The notes below the pieces were generated by a model. It worked only from the letters and a program-made list of their open reading frames with translations, was not told the DNA's origin and searched no databases. From contig NZ_JAUCMN010000008.1 of the NCBI RefSeq assembly GCF_030363035.1, positions 124,001 through 188,000 of the forward strand: a stretch of 64,000 bases of DNA. Reading direction: 5' to 3'. Source of the stretch: Curtobacterium caseinilyticum. Its GTDB lineage: Bacteria > Actinomycetota > Actinomycetes > Actinomycetales > Microbacteriaceae. The stretch's first letter is position 1. The number at the start of each line of letters is the position of its first letter. Below are positions 8,442 to 16,653 of the stretch, one piece after another. A program made the translations under genes and the position numbers.

Positions 8442-8447
8442 AGGCTA
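8442..8447 (-). promoter_or_regulatory. -10 box of the secreted transglycosylase-like gene
   Basis: TAGCCT on the minus strand ends 6 nt before the ATG at 8435, the spacing expected when transcription starts on the start codon. Confidence 0.55.
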
Positions 8448-8491
8448 CCGGGGACACGCCCGTTCGCCACGAGCAACACCGGCGGGGAGCC

Positions 8492-8512
8492 TGAGGACTG
8501 GTAAAGTCCTCA
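8492..8512 (+). promoter_or_regulatory. pnp upstream hairpin with embedded extended -10
   Basis: TGAGGACT (8492-8499) and AGTCCTCA (8505-8512) are perfect inverted repeats around GGTAA. The same stretch contains TGG-TAAAGT (8499-8507), an extended -10 resembling that of rpsO. Initiation near 8514 would give a leader of about 200 nt before the pnp start; such leaders are a common site of PNPase autoregulation (family knowledge). Confidence 0.5.
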
Positions 8513-8715
8513 TCGTCCGGGGACCGTTCCCGCGGACGTCACACAACACACTGCGCAGACCGGGCACGGAGCTGGTCATCGGTGGTGGCTCGCGGGCAGT
8601 CCGTCCGTCCCGAGTGCTTCTACTGCTGACCAGACATGCGTCCCGACCCCTCGGCGCGCACGCACCATCGAGTGCCGTCGCCCAGGTCTGCCGAACACGT
8701 CAAGGAGGCACCCTT

Positions 8716-10989
8716 TTGGAGGGTCCCGAGATCAAGTTCGCCGAGGCCGTCATCGACAACGGCAAGTTCGGCAAGCGCGTCGTCCGGTTCGAGACCGGCC
8801 GCCTCGCACAGCAGGCCCAGGGCGCGGTCGCCGCGTACCTCGACGAGGAGACCATGCTCCTCTCGGCCACCAGCGCCGGCAAGCACCCGCGCGAGGGCTT
8901 CGACTTCTTCCCGCTCACGGTCGACGTCGAGGAGCGCTCGTACGCTGCCGGCAAGATCCCCGGCTCGTTCTTCCGTCGTGAAGGCCGCCCGAGCACCGAG
9001 GCGATCCTCGTCTGCCGCCTCATCGACCGGCCGCTGCGCCCGTCGTTCGTCGACGGCCTGCGCAACGAGGTCCAGATCGTCATCACCGTCCTGAGCATCG
9101 CGCCGGACGAGTTCTACGACGCGCTGGCGATCAACGCCGCGTCGGCGTCGACGCAGATCTCCGGTCTGCCGTTCTCCGGCCCGATCGCCGGTGTGCGCCT
9201 CGCACTGATCGGCGACCAGTGGGTCGCGTTCCCGAAGGCCTCGCAGCTCGAGGAAGCGGTCTTCGACCTCACGGTCGCCGGTCGCGTCGTCACCGACGAC
9301 CAGGGCAACGAGGACGTCGCGATCATGATGGTCGAGGCCGAGGCGACCGAGCACGCCTGGGGTCTCATCCAGGGCGGCGCCACCAAGCCCGACGAGGCGA
9401 TCGTCGCGCAGGGCCTCGAGGCGGCCAAGCCGTTCCTCAAGGTCCTCGTCGAGGCGCAGGCGAAGATGGCGGCGCAGTCGGCCAAGGAGATCCAGGACTA
9501 CCCGGTCTTCCCGCCGTACGCCCCCGAGGTCTACTCGGCCGTCGAGGCGATCGCCCTCGACGAGCTCAAGGACGTCTACCAGATCGCCGGCAAGCTCGAG
9601 CGTCAGGACAAGGACGACGCCCTGAAGGCCCGCGTCAAGGAGGCCGTCGCCGCCAAGGTCGAGGCCGGGGAGCTCCCCGACAGCGCCAACGGCCAGGTCA
9701 GCGCCGCGTACAAGTCGGTCACGAAGAAGGTCGTCCGCGGCCGCATCCTCACCGAGCAGGTCCGCATGGACGGTCGCGGCCTCGCCGACATCCGTCCGCT
9801 CGACGCCGAGGTCGCCGTGATCCCGCGCGTCCACGGTTCGGCGATCTTCCAGCGCGGCGAGACGCAGATCCTCGGCGTCACCACGCTGAACATGCTCAAG
9901 ATGGAGCAGCAGATCGACTCGCTGTCGCCCGTCACCAAGAAGCGCTACCTGCACCACTACAACTTCCCGCCGTACTCGACGGGTGAGACCGGTCGTGTCG
10001 GTTCGCCGAAGCGTCGCGAGATCGGGCACGGATTCCTCGCCGAGCGCGCCCTCGTGCCGGTGCTGCCGTCGCGCGAGGAGTTCCCGTACGCCATCCGTCA
10101 GGTGTCCGAGGCCCTCGGCTCCAACGGCTCGACGTCGATGGGCTCCGTCTGCGCCTCGACCCTGTCGCTCCTCAACGCCGGTGTGCCGCTGCGCGCCCCG
10201 GTCGCGGGCATCGCGATGGGCCTCGTCTCCGACACCGTCGACGGCCAGACCCGCTACGCGGCGCTGACCGACATCCTCGGTGCCGAGGACGCCCTGGGCG
10301 ACATGGACTTCAAGGTCGCCGGTACCTCCGAGTTCGTCACGGCGATCCAGCTCGACACGAAGCTCGACGGCATCCCCTCGTCGGTCCTCGACGCCGCCCT
10401 GAAGCAGGCCAAGGAAGCGCGCTCCGCGATCCTCGGCGTGCTGACCGAGGCGATCGACGCCCCCGACGAGATGGCGGACACCGCGCCGCGCGTCATCTCC
10501 GTGCAGATCCCCGTCGACAAGATCGGCGAGCTGATCGGCCCGAAGGGCAAGACGATCAACGGCATCCAGGACGAGACCGGCGCCGACATCTCGATCGAGG
10601 ACGACGGCACGGTCTACATCGGTGCCGTCGACGGTCCGTCGGCCGAGGCCGCGCGTGCGCAGGTCAACGCGATCGCGAACCCGACGAACCCGGAGATCGG
10701 GGACCAGTTCCTCGGCACGGTCGTCAAGATCGCGACGTTCGGTGCGTTCGTGTCGCTGCTCCCGGGCCGCGACGGTCTGCTCCACGTCTCCGAGGTCCGC
10801 AAGCTCGCCGGTGGCAAGCGTGTCGAGAACGTCGAGGACGTGCTCGGCGTCGGCCAGAAGATCCTGGTCGAGGTCACCAAGGTGGACGACCGCGGCAAGC
10901 TCTCGCTCGCGCCGGTCGTCGCCGACGAGGTGGACACCGAGGGCCGCGAGGGTCACGAGAAGCACACCGAGGACAACGCCGAGGGTTGA
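8716..10989 (+). CDS. pnp: Polyribonucleotide nucleotidyltransferase (PNPase)
   Basis: 757 residues. Order: first RNase PH domain (from [14 protein letters not shown]), helical linker, second and catalytic RNase PH domain ([28 protein letters not shown]), KH domain ([16 protein letters not shown]), S1 domain ([28 protein letters not shown]), acidic tail. A phosphorolytic 3'-5' exoribonuclease; in actinobacteria it can also add 3' tails. The start is TTG at 8716, 8 nt after AAGGAGG (8702-8708), even though the frame stays open far upstream. A strong hairpin terminates it at 11018. Confidence 0.96.
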   Translation: MEGPEIKFAEAVIDNGKFGKRVVRFETGRLAQQAQGAVAAYLDEETMLLSATSAGKHPREGFDFFPLTVDVEERSYAAGKIPGSFFRREGRPSTEAILVCRLIDRPLRPSFVDGLRNEVQIVITVLSIAPDEFYDALAINAASASTQISGLPFSGPIAGVRLALIGDQWVAFPKASQLEEAVFDLTVAGRVVTDDQGNEDVAIMMVEAEATEHAWGLIQGGATKPDEAIVAQGLEAAKPFLKVLVEAQAKMAAQSAKEIQDYPVFPPYAPEVYSAVEAIALDELKDVYQIAGKLERQDKDDALKARVKEAVAAKVEAGELPDSANGQVSAAYKSVTKKVVRGRILTEQVRMDGRGLADIRPLDAEVAVIPRVHGSAIFQRGETQILGVTTLNMLKMEQQIDSLSPVTKKRYLHHYNFPPYSTGETGRVGSPKRREIGHGFLAERALVPVLPSREEFPYAIRQVSEALGSNGSTSMGSVCASTLSLLNAGVPLRAPVAGIAMGLVSDTVDGQTRYAALTDILGAEDALGDMDFKVAGTSEFVTAIQLDTKLDGIPSSVLDAALKQAKEARSAILGVLTEAIDAPDEMADTAPRVISVQIPVDKIGELIGPKGKTINGIQDETGADISIEDDGTVYIGAVDGPSAEAARAQVNAIANPTNPEIGDQFLGTVVKIATFGAFVSLLPGRDGLLHVSEVRKLAGGKRVENVEDVLGVGQKILVEVTKVDDRGKLSLAPVVADEVDTEGREGHEKHTEDNAEG

Positions 10990-11017
10990 TCCCTCGCGCC
11001 TCGCGCTGCTGACACGA

Positions 11018-11053
11018 CGACGGCCGCCGCTCCTGCTGGAGTGGCGGCCGTCG
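11018..11053 (+). terminator. pnp terminator
   Basis: An 11-bp stem CGACGGCCGCC (11018-11028) / GGCGGCCGTCG (11043-11053) with a short loop, 28 nt after the pnp stop. Confidence 0.8.
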
Positions 11054-11127
11054 CCGTGTGCAGGCGACGTCGGCGAGGCCGGCGTCGCGGGTGTCGCGGA
11101 TGTCGCGGGCGCGGGTCTCGGGCTGCG

Positions 11128-11163
11128 CGACGGTTCTCGGGCTCGGGAGCACGAGAACCGTCG
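11128..11163. terminator. Hairpin downstream of the PEBP-family gene
   Basis: Perfect 12-bp stem CGACGGTTCTCG (11128-11139) / CGAGAACCGTCG (11152-11163), between convergent pnp and the PEBP gene. It is probably the terminator of the minus-strand gene. Just upstream, 11085-11120 holds a short degenerate GTCGCGG-N repeat. Confidence 0.6.
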
Positions 11164-11202
11164 CTGGAGCCGAGTCTCGGGGACGGGCTCCGCAGCCGTG
11201 GC

Positions 11203-11730
11203 TCAGGACGCAGGGGTCTCCTGCGTGCCGGTCAGCTGCGCGCGACCGAGCAGGTGCACGCGCAGCAGGAAGCCGACGACCGCGGGTGTGGCGTCGGCGG
11301 GCGCCTCGAGCACGGGCACGTCGAGCGCGCTCACCGTGAAGACGTAGCGGTGCGGGCCGTGACCAGCGGGCGGCGCCGCACCGAGGTACGTGTCGGTGCC
11401 GTACTCGTTGCGGCGGCGGAGCGCCTCGGCCGGCAGCAGGGCGTCGTCGGTGCCGGCACCCTGCGGCAGCGAGGTCGTCGAGGCGGGGAGGTCGGTCAGG
11501 CTCCAGTGCCAGAAGCCCGAGCCGGTGGGGGCGTCGGGGTCGTACACGGTGAGGACGTAGCTCTGCGTGCCCTCGGGAGCGCCGGACCACTCGAGCGCGG
11601 GGGAGCGGTCCTCGCCACCGGCGTCCGAACCGCGTGCCCAGTCCGGCAGCACGCCGCCGTCGGCGAAGTCGGGGCTCGTCAGGGTGAACGTGGGGACCTC
11701 GGGGAGGTTCCAGTTGGGGTCGTTGGCCAT
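11203..11730 (-). CDS. YbhB/YbcL-type PEBP family protein
   Basis: 175 residues: MANDPNWNLPEVPTFTLTSPDF, then PALEWSGAPEGTQSYVLTVYDPDAPTGSGFWHW and GPHRYVFTVSALDVP. The D-P-D-A-P and HRY blocks are the ligand-site motifs of the phosphatidylethanolamine-binding/Raf-kinase-inhibitor-like family. No signal peptide. Bacterial members have no settled function. The open frame extends 23 codons upstream, but that would run towards element B3; the Met at 11730 has TTGGCT 6 nt before it and begins the canonical fold. Confidence 0.85.
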   Translation of the reverse strand: MANDPNWNLPEVPTFTLTSPDFADGGVLPDWARGSDAGGEDRSPALEWSGAPEGTQSYVLTVYDPDAPTGSGFWHWSLTDLPASTTSLPQGAGTDDALLPAEALRRRNEYGTDTYLGAAPPAGHGPHRYVFTVSALDVPVLEAPADATPAVVGFLLRVHLLGRAQLTGTQETPAS

Positions 11731-11770
11731 GCACCCAGCCAACACCCGTGCCCTGGTCCGGAGGTGGGAC

Positions 11771-11812
11771 GGACGGGAGGCCCGGGGCGGACCCGCCACG
11801 CGCCTCCCGTCC
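11771..11812. terminator. Palindromic element B3
   Basis: GGACGGGAGGC (11771-11781) and GCCTCCCGTCC (11802-11812) form a perfect 11-bp stem with a 20-nt loop. It lies just after the TetR-family gene (minus strand, stop near 11844) and before the PEBP gene, so it is placed to end tetR transcription. Confidence 0.65.
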
Positions 11813-11843
11813 GACGTCCGTGCGGTCCGGGACAGCGGCTGCG

Positions 11844-12512
11844 TCAGCGCGTGATGACGCGCTCGACCACGCGGCCGAGTGCGGCCGTCGCGGCGATCGC
11901 GTCGCCGGCGTACGCACCGGCCATCGCGCCGTCGCGCGCGAGCATGAGCTCGTCGGCACCGTCACCCGCCAGCGGGTGTCCGGCGCGCTGCAGGAGCGAT
12001 GCGAGCTGGTCCGTGTACCAGTCACGGTGCGCGGCGACGACCTGACGGACCGGGTCGCGCGGGTCGTGGTACTCGGCAGCGGCGTTGAGGAACGCGCAGC
12101 CGCGGAACGCGCTGCGGCCGACCTCGTCGGAGACTGCGGCGACCCAGGCGCGGACGGCGTCGATCGGGCTGTCGGCGTCGGCGACGAGTCGGCCGAAGGC
12201 CTGTTGCACCCGCTCGTCCTGGGCTCGGATGTAGGCCAGGATCAGGTTGTCCTTCGACCCGTAGTGCTTGTAGAACGTCGCCTTCGTGACGCTCGCCGCG
12301 GAGATCAGTCGGTCGACGCCGACACCCCGGATGCCCTCTTCGTAGAAGAGTCGCGAAGCCGTCTCGAGGATGCGGACCTTCGCGCCGCCGGAGCGGGGAG
12401 CCGGGGGGACGCTCGACCCGTCCGGCGACGCGAGGTTCGTGCTCGGGCCCGGGAGACGCTGGACGGCCGGTTGGGGGGAATCGACCGTCACAGCGCTGCT
12501 CCTCGGACTCAT
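11844..12512 (-). CDS. TetR/AcrR family transcriptional regulator
   Basis: 222 residues. A disordered N-terminal extension of about 42 residues precedes the HTH domain (VRILETASRLFYEEGIRG ... VTKATFYKHYGSKDNLILAYI, about 46-95). The C-terminal ligand domain contains DEVGRSAFRGCAFLNAAAEY and RDWYTDQLASLL. FRGCAFLNAAAE is typical of the TetR group related to regulators of efflux or redox-stress genes; the inducer is unknown. The start is Met 12512 (GGAG six bases upstream); the frame remains open to 12677, but that part runs through promoter-like DNA. It is divergent from the M16 peptidase gene, which it may not regulate. Confidence 0.8.
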   Translation of the reverse strand: MSPRSSAVTVDSPQPAVQRLPGPSTNLASPDGSSVPPAPRSGGAKVRILETASRLFYEEGIRGVGVDRLISAASVTKATFYKHYGSKDNLILAYIRAQDERVQQAFGRLVADADSPIDAVRAWVAAVSDEVGRSAFRGCAFLNAAAEYHDPRDPVRQVVAAHRDWYTDQLASLLQRAGHPLAGDGADELMLARDGAMAGAYAGDAIAATAALGRVVERVITR

Positions 12513-12608
12513 CGGCTCCGCGGGGGAGTGGGGGGACTCCGCCGCGCAGGACTGATGTCCCGAGCCACCGGATCGGAATCTAGGGGGGCTTCCGACCCGG
12601 TGAGCAAA

Positions 12609-12614
12609 ACTGTA
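12609..12614 (-). promoter_or_regulatory. -10 candidate for the tetR-type gene
   Basis: TACAGT on the minus strand, about 97 nt before the start, in the least GC-rich part of this intergene. The repeated GACAGACAGACGAGTC nearby (about 12625-12640) might be an operator but is not a clean palindrome. Confidence 0.3.
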
Positions 12615-12723
12615 CCACAGGGAGGACAGACAGACGAGTCTTTCTATCCTCATCTCCTGTCCCCCAATTCGGGGCACGCGGCTCGGGGCTGTGGAAACTG
12701 GGCGACCGGGGTCGGCGGGTCAG

Positions 12724-12729
12724 TAGGCT
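12724..12729 (+). promoter_or_regulatory. -10 box of the M16 peptidase gene
   Basis: TAGGCT ends 8 nt before the ATG at 12738, so the transcript would be leaderless or nearly so. This decides the start against the long open frame upstream. Confidence 0.5.
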
Positions 12730-12737
12730 CGTCTGCG

Positions 12738-14072
12738 ATGAACCAGCCAGTGCCGTTGCCGCTCGAGGCCCAGGACACGTCGTTCCTGACGTCCGGCGGC
12801 GCCTTCGTCCGCCGAACCGTGCTGCCGTCGGGTGTGCGGGTCCTGACCGAGTCCGTGCCGGGGGCGAGTTCGACGAGCCTCGGCTTCTGGGTCGGCGTCG
12901 GCTCCCGCGACGAGCGCGAGGGCCAGTTCGGGTCCACGCACTTCCTCGAGCACCTGCTCTTCAAGGGCACCGGGCGTCGGAGCGCCCTCGACATCGCGAT
13001 CGCCTTCGACTCGGTGGGCGGTGAGCACAACGCCGCCACCGCGAAGGAGTACACCTGCTACTACGCACGCGTGCGGGACACCGACGTCCCCATGGCGGTG
13101 GAGGTGATCGGTGACATGGTGACCGGATCGGTGCTCGACACCGACGCGTTCGCGGTCGAGCGCGGGGTCATCCTCGAAGAGCTCGCGATGGCCGCCGACG
13201 ACCCCGCCGACGTCGCGGGCGAGGCCTTCTTCGCGGCGGCGTTCGCGGGACACCCGCTGGGCCGGCCGATCGGTGGCACGCCCGAGAGCATCCGCGCCGT
13301 CGGACGCGACGAGGTCCTCGACCACTACCGCGAGCACTACGCGCCGAACGGCATCGTCGTGACCGCTGCCGGTGCCGTCGACCACGACCGGTTCCGCGAG
13401 CTCGTCGAACGCGTCTTCCGCGACGCCCCCAAGGCGTCGCCCCTCGCCCGTCGCACCCCGCAGGTCGTGGCGGACCCCGCGGTCCCGCGGCTCACGGTCG
13501 CCCACCGTCCGACCGAGCAGGTCAGCATGCTGCGCGGATCACAGGGCCTCGACCTGCGCGACGACCGCCGCCCGGTGCTCAGCGTGCTCAACGCCGTGCT
13601 CGGTGGCGGCATGAGCTCCCGGCTGTTCCAGGAGGTCCGCGAGCGCCGCGGACTGGCGTACGCCGTCTCGAGCTTCGCGCCGGCCTACCTCGACAACGGT
13701 GCCTTCGGGGTCTACGCGGGCTGTGCGCCGGACAACGTCGCCGGGGTGGTCGAGATCATCGACGCCGAGTTCGCCCGCATGGTCGACGACGGCATCACCG
13801 AGGACGAGCTGCGCCGCGCGAAGGGCCAGATCGAGGGGGCGTTGACACTCTCGCTCGAGGACTCCGACGCCCGCATGACCCGACTCGGCCGCTCGGAGCT
13901 GGGGACCGGCGAGTTCACCGACCTCGGCACGGCACTGCAGCGGGTCGACCGCGTCACCCCGGACGACGTGCTGGAGCTCGCGCGCGACCTGCTCACCCGT
14001 CCGACCATCACCTCGGTGGTCGGTGCCGTGCAGCAGGACGAACTGGCCGCGGCCATCGGCGCCGAGGGGTGA
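12738..14072 (+). CDS. M16 family zinc metallopeptidase (mitochondrial-processing-peptidase-like)
   Basis: 444 residues. The inverted zinc motif HFLEH is at 68-72, with the third ligand at Glu147/148 in ERGVILEEL. The C-terminal half has the usual inactive-domain features (GGGMSSRLFQEVRERRGLAYAVSS). No signal peptide, so cytosolic. Family knowledge: in actinobacteria the gene often follows pnp and precedes dapB, as here with two genes between; its substrate is undefined. It overlaps the next gene by 4 nt (GTGA), indicating translational coupling. Confidence 0.92.
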   Translation: MNQPVPLPLEAQDTSFLTSGGAFVRRTVLPSGVRVLTESVPGASSTSLGFWVGVGSRDEREGQFGSTHFLEHLLFKGTGRRSALDIAIAFDSVGGEHNAATAKEYTCYYARVRDTDVPMAVEVIGDMVTGSVLDTDAFAVERGVILEELAMAADDPADVAGEAFFAAAFAGHPLGRPIGGTPESIRAVGRDEVLDHYREHYAPNGIVVTAAGAVDHDRFRELVERVFRDAPKASPLARRTPQVVADPAVPRLTVAHRPTEQVSMLRGSQGLDLRDDRRPVLSVLNAVLGGGMSSRLFQEVRERRGLAYAVSSFAPAYLDNGAFGVYAGCAPDNVAGVVEIIDAEFARMVDDGITEDELRRAKGQIEGALTLSLEDSDARMTRLGRSELGTGEFTDLGTALQRVDRVTPDDVLELARDLLTRPTITSVVGAVQQDELAAAIGAEG

Positions 14073-14680
14073 CGGACGTGTCGCACTACCTCTACCTCGT
14101 CCGGCACGGTGAGCACCAGGACGCCGAGCACGGCCTGCGGGACGGCAAGCTCTCCGAACGGGGCAAGCGCCAGGCGACGCTCGTGGCCGACCGGCTCGGT
14201 GGCGTGCCCTTCGACGGCGTGTACCACTCGCCGCTCGACGCCCCCAGCGAGACCGCGGCCTTCCTCGCACAGCGCCTGCCGTCGATCCAGCCGGAACCGT
14301 CCACACTGCTCTTCGACTGCATCCCCTCAGGGCCGACGCCGGACATGCCGCACGCCTACCACGGCTGGTACGGCGGCGTCACCGAAGAGGAGATCGTCGC
14401 CGGACAGGCCCAGATGGGCGACGCCGTCGCCGAGTGGTTCACACCCGCTCGTGACGACCGGCACGACCTGCTCATCACGCACAACGCCGTGATCGGGTGG
14501 TTCGTGCGCGAGGCGTTCCAGGCCCCCGAGTGGCGCTGGATGGGGACGAACGTCGCGCACACCGCACTGACCATCATCCGGATCCGGTCGGCCAAGCCGG
14601 CGGAGGTCGTCACCCTGAACGACCTGGCGCACCTGCCGGTCGAGCTCCGGACCGGTCTGCCGGTCGACCAGCCCGTCTAG
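14069..14680 (+). CDS. Histidine phosphatase family protein
   Basis: 203 residues. The phosphohistidine motif LVRHGEHQD is near the N-terminus, followed by LSERGKRQA, YHSPLDAPSETAAF and the second catalytic histidine in LLITHNAVIGWFVREAF. The branch-2-like spacing suggests a phosphomonoesterase of the phosphoglycerate mutase superfamily, without the residues that would define a mutase; the substrate is unknown. GTG start overlaps the M16 stop by 4 nt, so the two are co-translated. Its stop overlaps the end of the convergent GNAT gene by 4 nt. Confidence 0.85.
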   Translation: MTDVSHYLYLVRHGEHQDAEHGLRDGKLSERGKRQATLVADRLGGVPFDGVYHSPLDAPSETAAFLAQRLPSIQPEPSTLLFDCIPSGPTPDMPHAYHGWYGGVTEEEIVAGQAQMGDAVAEWFTPARDDRHDLLITHNAVIGWFVREAFQAPEWRWMGTNVAHTALTIIRIRSAKPAEVVTLNDLAHLPVELRTGLPVDQPV

Positions 14681-15222
14681 CGTCGGCCGTCCGGCGCACC
14701 GGCACCGGCACCGGGCCCGTCACCGGTCGCGAGGCGCGGCTCGTCCGTGCGCACCGCCTTGCGGTACCAGGCGGTCGCGTTCGGGTTGTCGTTGAACGGT
14801 TCCACGCGCTCGTAACCGCGGCTCCGGTACATCGCACCGGCCGCGACGAGCGAGTCGTTCGTGTCGAGGACGACGCTCGTCGCGCCGAGGTCCCGCGCGG
14901 CCTGTTCGAGCGCGTCCATCACGGCGGTCGCGACGCCGCGCCCCCGCCCGTCCGGCGACACGAACACGTGCTTCACCTCGAACCGGACGTCGTCGCCGTC
15001 GTCCGCGATCCGACGCAGCCCACCGCACCCCACCGGCCGGTCGTCGTCGAGCGCGAGCACGAACGCCCCGTTCGGCGCGACGAACTCGGCTGCCGGAGTC
15101 CGCTTCCGCGTGTACCGGCCCTGTGCGCTCGGGAACGTGGCCTCGCGCTCGTCGAGGTAGGCGTCGAGCAGGGCGTCGACCTCGGGCACGTCGGCGCGGA
15201 CGGACCTGACCTGGAGCGGCAT
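14677..15222 (-). CDS. GNAT family N-acetyltransferase
   Basis: 181 residues with a GNAT core: RPVGCGGLRRI (beta4), VKHVFVSPDGRGRGVATAVMDALEQAA (motif A with the acetyl-CoA loop GRGRGVA), SVVLDTND and GAMYRSRGYERVEPFND (motif B). The C-terminal tail after WYRKAV is Gly/Ala/Pro-rich and probably disordered. The substrate is not predictable. The start at 15222 is supported by TAGGAT 6 nt upstream, part of a palindromic -10 shared with divergent dapB. Confidence 0.85.
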   Translation of the reverse strand: MPLQVRSVRADVPEVDALLDAYLDEREATFPSAQGRYTRKRTPAAEFVAPNGAFVLALDDDRPVGCGGLRRIADDGDDVRFEVKHVFVSPDGRGRGVATAVMDALEQAARDLGATSVVLDTNDSLVAAGAMYRSRGYERVEPFNDNPNATAWYRKAVRTDEPRLATGDGPGAGAGAPDGRR

Positions 15223-15228
15223 GCCTCG

Positions 15229-15238
15229 ATCCTAGGAT
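15229..15238. promoter_or_regulatory. Palindromic -10 shared by divergent GNAT gene and dapB
   Basis: ATCCTAGGAT is a perfect palindrome. On the plus strand TAGGAT (15233-15238) ends 6 nt before the dapB ATG (15245). On the minus strand TAGGAT (15234 to 15229) ends 6 nt before the GNAT ATG (15222). Both genes can thus be transcribed leaderless from one double -10 element. Confidence 0.7.
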
Positions 15239-15244
15239 GGACCC

Positions 15245-15991
15245 ATGGTCACTCCCGTCGCCGTCGTCGGCGCCACCGGTCGTCTCGGGGGCCTGGTGGC
15301 CTCCGTCGTGGAGTCGCTCGACGGCTTCGAGCTCGTCGCGTCGCTGTCCTCGAAGGACACCGTGCACGAGGCACCGCCGTCGGTGTTCGGCGGCGCGGCG
15401 GTCGTGGTGGACGTCACCGTCCCGGCGCTGAGCCCCGCGATCGTCGAGCACGCCCTCGCCAGCGGCGCGAACGTCCTGGTCGGGACCTCCGGCTGGTCGC
15501 TCGACCGCCTGGCGAAGCTCCGCGCCGGACTCGAGGCACGACCCGAGCAGGGCGTGCTCGTCGTCCCGAACTTCTCGATCGGGTCGGTGCTGGCCACGCA
15601 CCTCGCCACGATCGCTGCGCCGTGGTTCCCGTCGGCCGAGATCGTCGAGACGCACCACGCGGGCAAGATCGACAGCCCGTCGGGCACCGCGGTCCGCACA
15701 GCGGAGCTCATCGCGGACGCCCGGCGCGAGGTCGGCCCCGTCGACGCCCCGCACGTCGACCAGCGAGCCCGCGGACAGCAGGTCGCGAGCGTCCCGATCC
15801 ACTCGCTCCGGCTGCCGGGCGTGAAGGCGGTGCAGGACGTGCTGCTGAGCGGCCCCGGCGAGACCGTGACGATCCGCCACGACACGAACGACGACGTCGC
15901 CTACGTCGCCGGTGTCCGCGCCGCCCTGTCCGCCGTGGTCGACGCACGCGGACTGACGGTCGGGCTCGGCAGCGTCCTCGGCATCGGCTGA
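15245..15991 (+). CDS. dapB: 4-hydroxy-tetrahydrodipicolinate reductase
   Basis: 248 residues, normal for DapB. The NAD(P)-binding loop VVGATGRLGG is at the N-terminus and the hallmark ETHHAGKIDSPSGTA holds the catalytic His-His and Lys and the substrate-binding SGTA. The short coil before GKID and the compact central region fit actinobacterial DapB. It catalyses the second step of the diaminopimelate/lysine branch. dapA (19233) and dapF (31872) are also in this window but not adjacent. It is followed 2 nt later by a membrane-protein gene, probably in the same transcript. Confidence 0.95.
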   Translation: MVTPVAVVGATGRLGGLVASVVESLDGFELVASLSSKDTVHEAPPSVFGGAAVVVDVTVPALSPAIVEHALASGANVLVGTSGWSLDRLAKLRAGLEARPEQGVLVVPNFSIGSVLATHLATIAAPWFPSAEIVETHHAGKIDSPSGTAVRTAELIADARREVGPVDAPHVDQRARGQQVASVPIHSLRLPGVKAVQDVLLSGPGETVTIRHDTNDDVAYVAGVRAALSAVVDARGLTVGLGSVLGIG

Positions 15992-15993
15992 CC

Positions 15994-16461
15994 GTGTCGA
16001 GCCTCCTGCGGTTCCTCCGCTCGCCGTTCTGGCCAGCGGCGCTGATGACCGTGCTCCTCGCGCTCTACATCGCGCTCGTCGGGCAGCGTGCCGTGGCGTT
16101 CGTGCAGACCGGCCAGCCCATCGGCATCGGCATCGGCGTGGCGCTCTTCGTCGTCGCGGCGATCGGTGCCCTCCTGCTCGTGCTCGAGTTCCGGTTCGGC
16201 CTCCGCATCACCCGGCTCGGTGCGCGGCTCGAGCGCGAGGGCGGGACGCCCGACGACGTCGTCCCGGTCCGACCCTCGGGTCGGCCCACCCGCGAGGCCG
16301 CCGACGAACGCTTCCCGCGCTACCGGGATGCCGTCGAGGCCGACCCCGAGGACTGGCGTGGCTGGTACCGCCTCGGCGTCGTCTACGACGCCGCCGGTGA
16401 CCGCAAGCGCGCACGGGCAGCGATGCGGACCGCGCTGGCGAAGGCGAGGGCGACCCGCTGA
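15994..16461 (+). CDS. Small membrane protein with C-terminal TPR-like tail
   Basis: 155 residues from GTG 15994, two bases after the dapB stop. Two transmembrane helices (about 12-30 and 43-65), a polar loop, then a soluble tail RYRDAVEADPEDWRGWYRLGVVYDAAGDRKRARAAMRTAL that reads as one tetratricopeptide hairpin. I recall similar two-helix proteins beside dapB in other Microbacteriaceae, with no known function. Co-transcription with dapB is likely; the unit ends at hairpin B4. Confidence 0.75.
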   Translation: MSSLLRFLRSPFWPAALMTVLLALYIALVGQRAVAFVQTGQPIGIGIGVALFVVAAIGALLLVLEFRFGLRITRLGARLEREGGTPDDVVPVRPSGRPTREAADERFPRYRDAVEADPEDWRGWYRLGVVYDAAGDRKRARAAMRTALAKARATR

Positions 16462-16462
16462 G

Positions 16463-16504
16463 GGACGGGAGGCCCGTGGCGGTGCCGCCCCGCGCCTCCC
16501 GTCC
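16463..16504 (+). terminator. Palindromic element B4
   Basis: GGACGGGAGGC (16463-16473) / GCCTCCCGTCC (16494-16504), a perfect 11-bp stem with a 20-nt loop starting 1 nt after the preceding stop codon. Confidence 0.7.
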
Positions 16505-16575
16505 GCCTCGCGCCTCCGTCCGCCCACTGCTCCCTGCCCGTCCCTGCCGTCTGCCCGCCTCGCTCGGCCGCCTGC

Positions 16576-16640
16576 CCGTCGATGGTGCAGCAGACGTCGG
16601 GTCGCGCTCGGTGACCCGACGTCGTCTGCACCATCGACGG
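16576..16640. repeat. 28-bp inverted repeat (element C)
   Basis: Arms 16576-16603 and 16613-16640 are complementary over 28 bp except for a three-base mismatch near the middle, around a 9-nt loop. The arms contain CGATGGTGCAG and GACGTCGGGTC. It lies between convergent genes, close to the end of the epimerase gene, so it may be a two-way terminator. It is unrelated in sequence to elements A and B. Confidence 0.7.
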
Positions 16641-16653
16641 CACCGGCGGGTCG

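Noticed and set aside
8098-8715. N-terminal extension of PNPase by about 200 codons (the frame is open).
   Set aside because: It would cover the antisense signal-peptide gene, the promoter and the leader. The RBS and TTG at 8716 give the canonical PNPase start.
11748-12737. M16 peptidase starting nearly 1 kb earlier.
   Set aside because: That stretch is the antisense of the TetR gene. The TAGGCT -10 and the N-terminal motif place the start at 12738.
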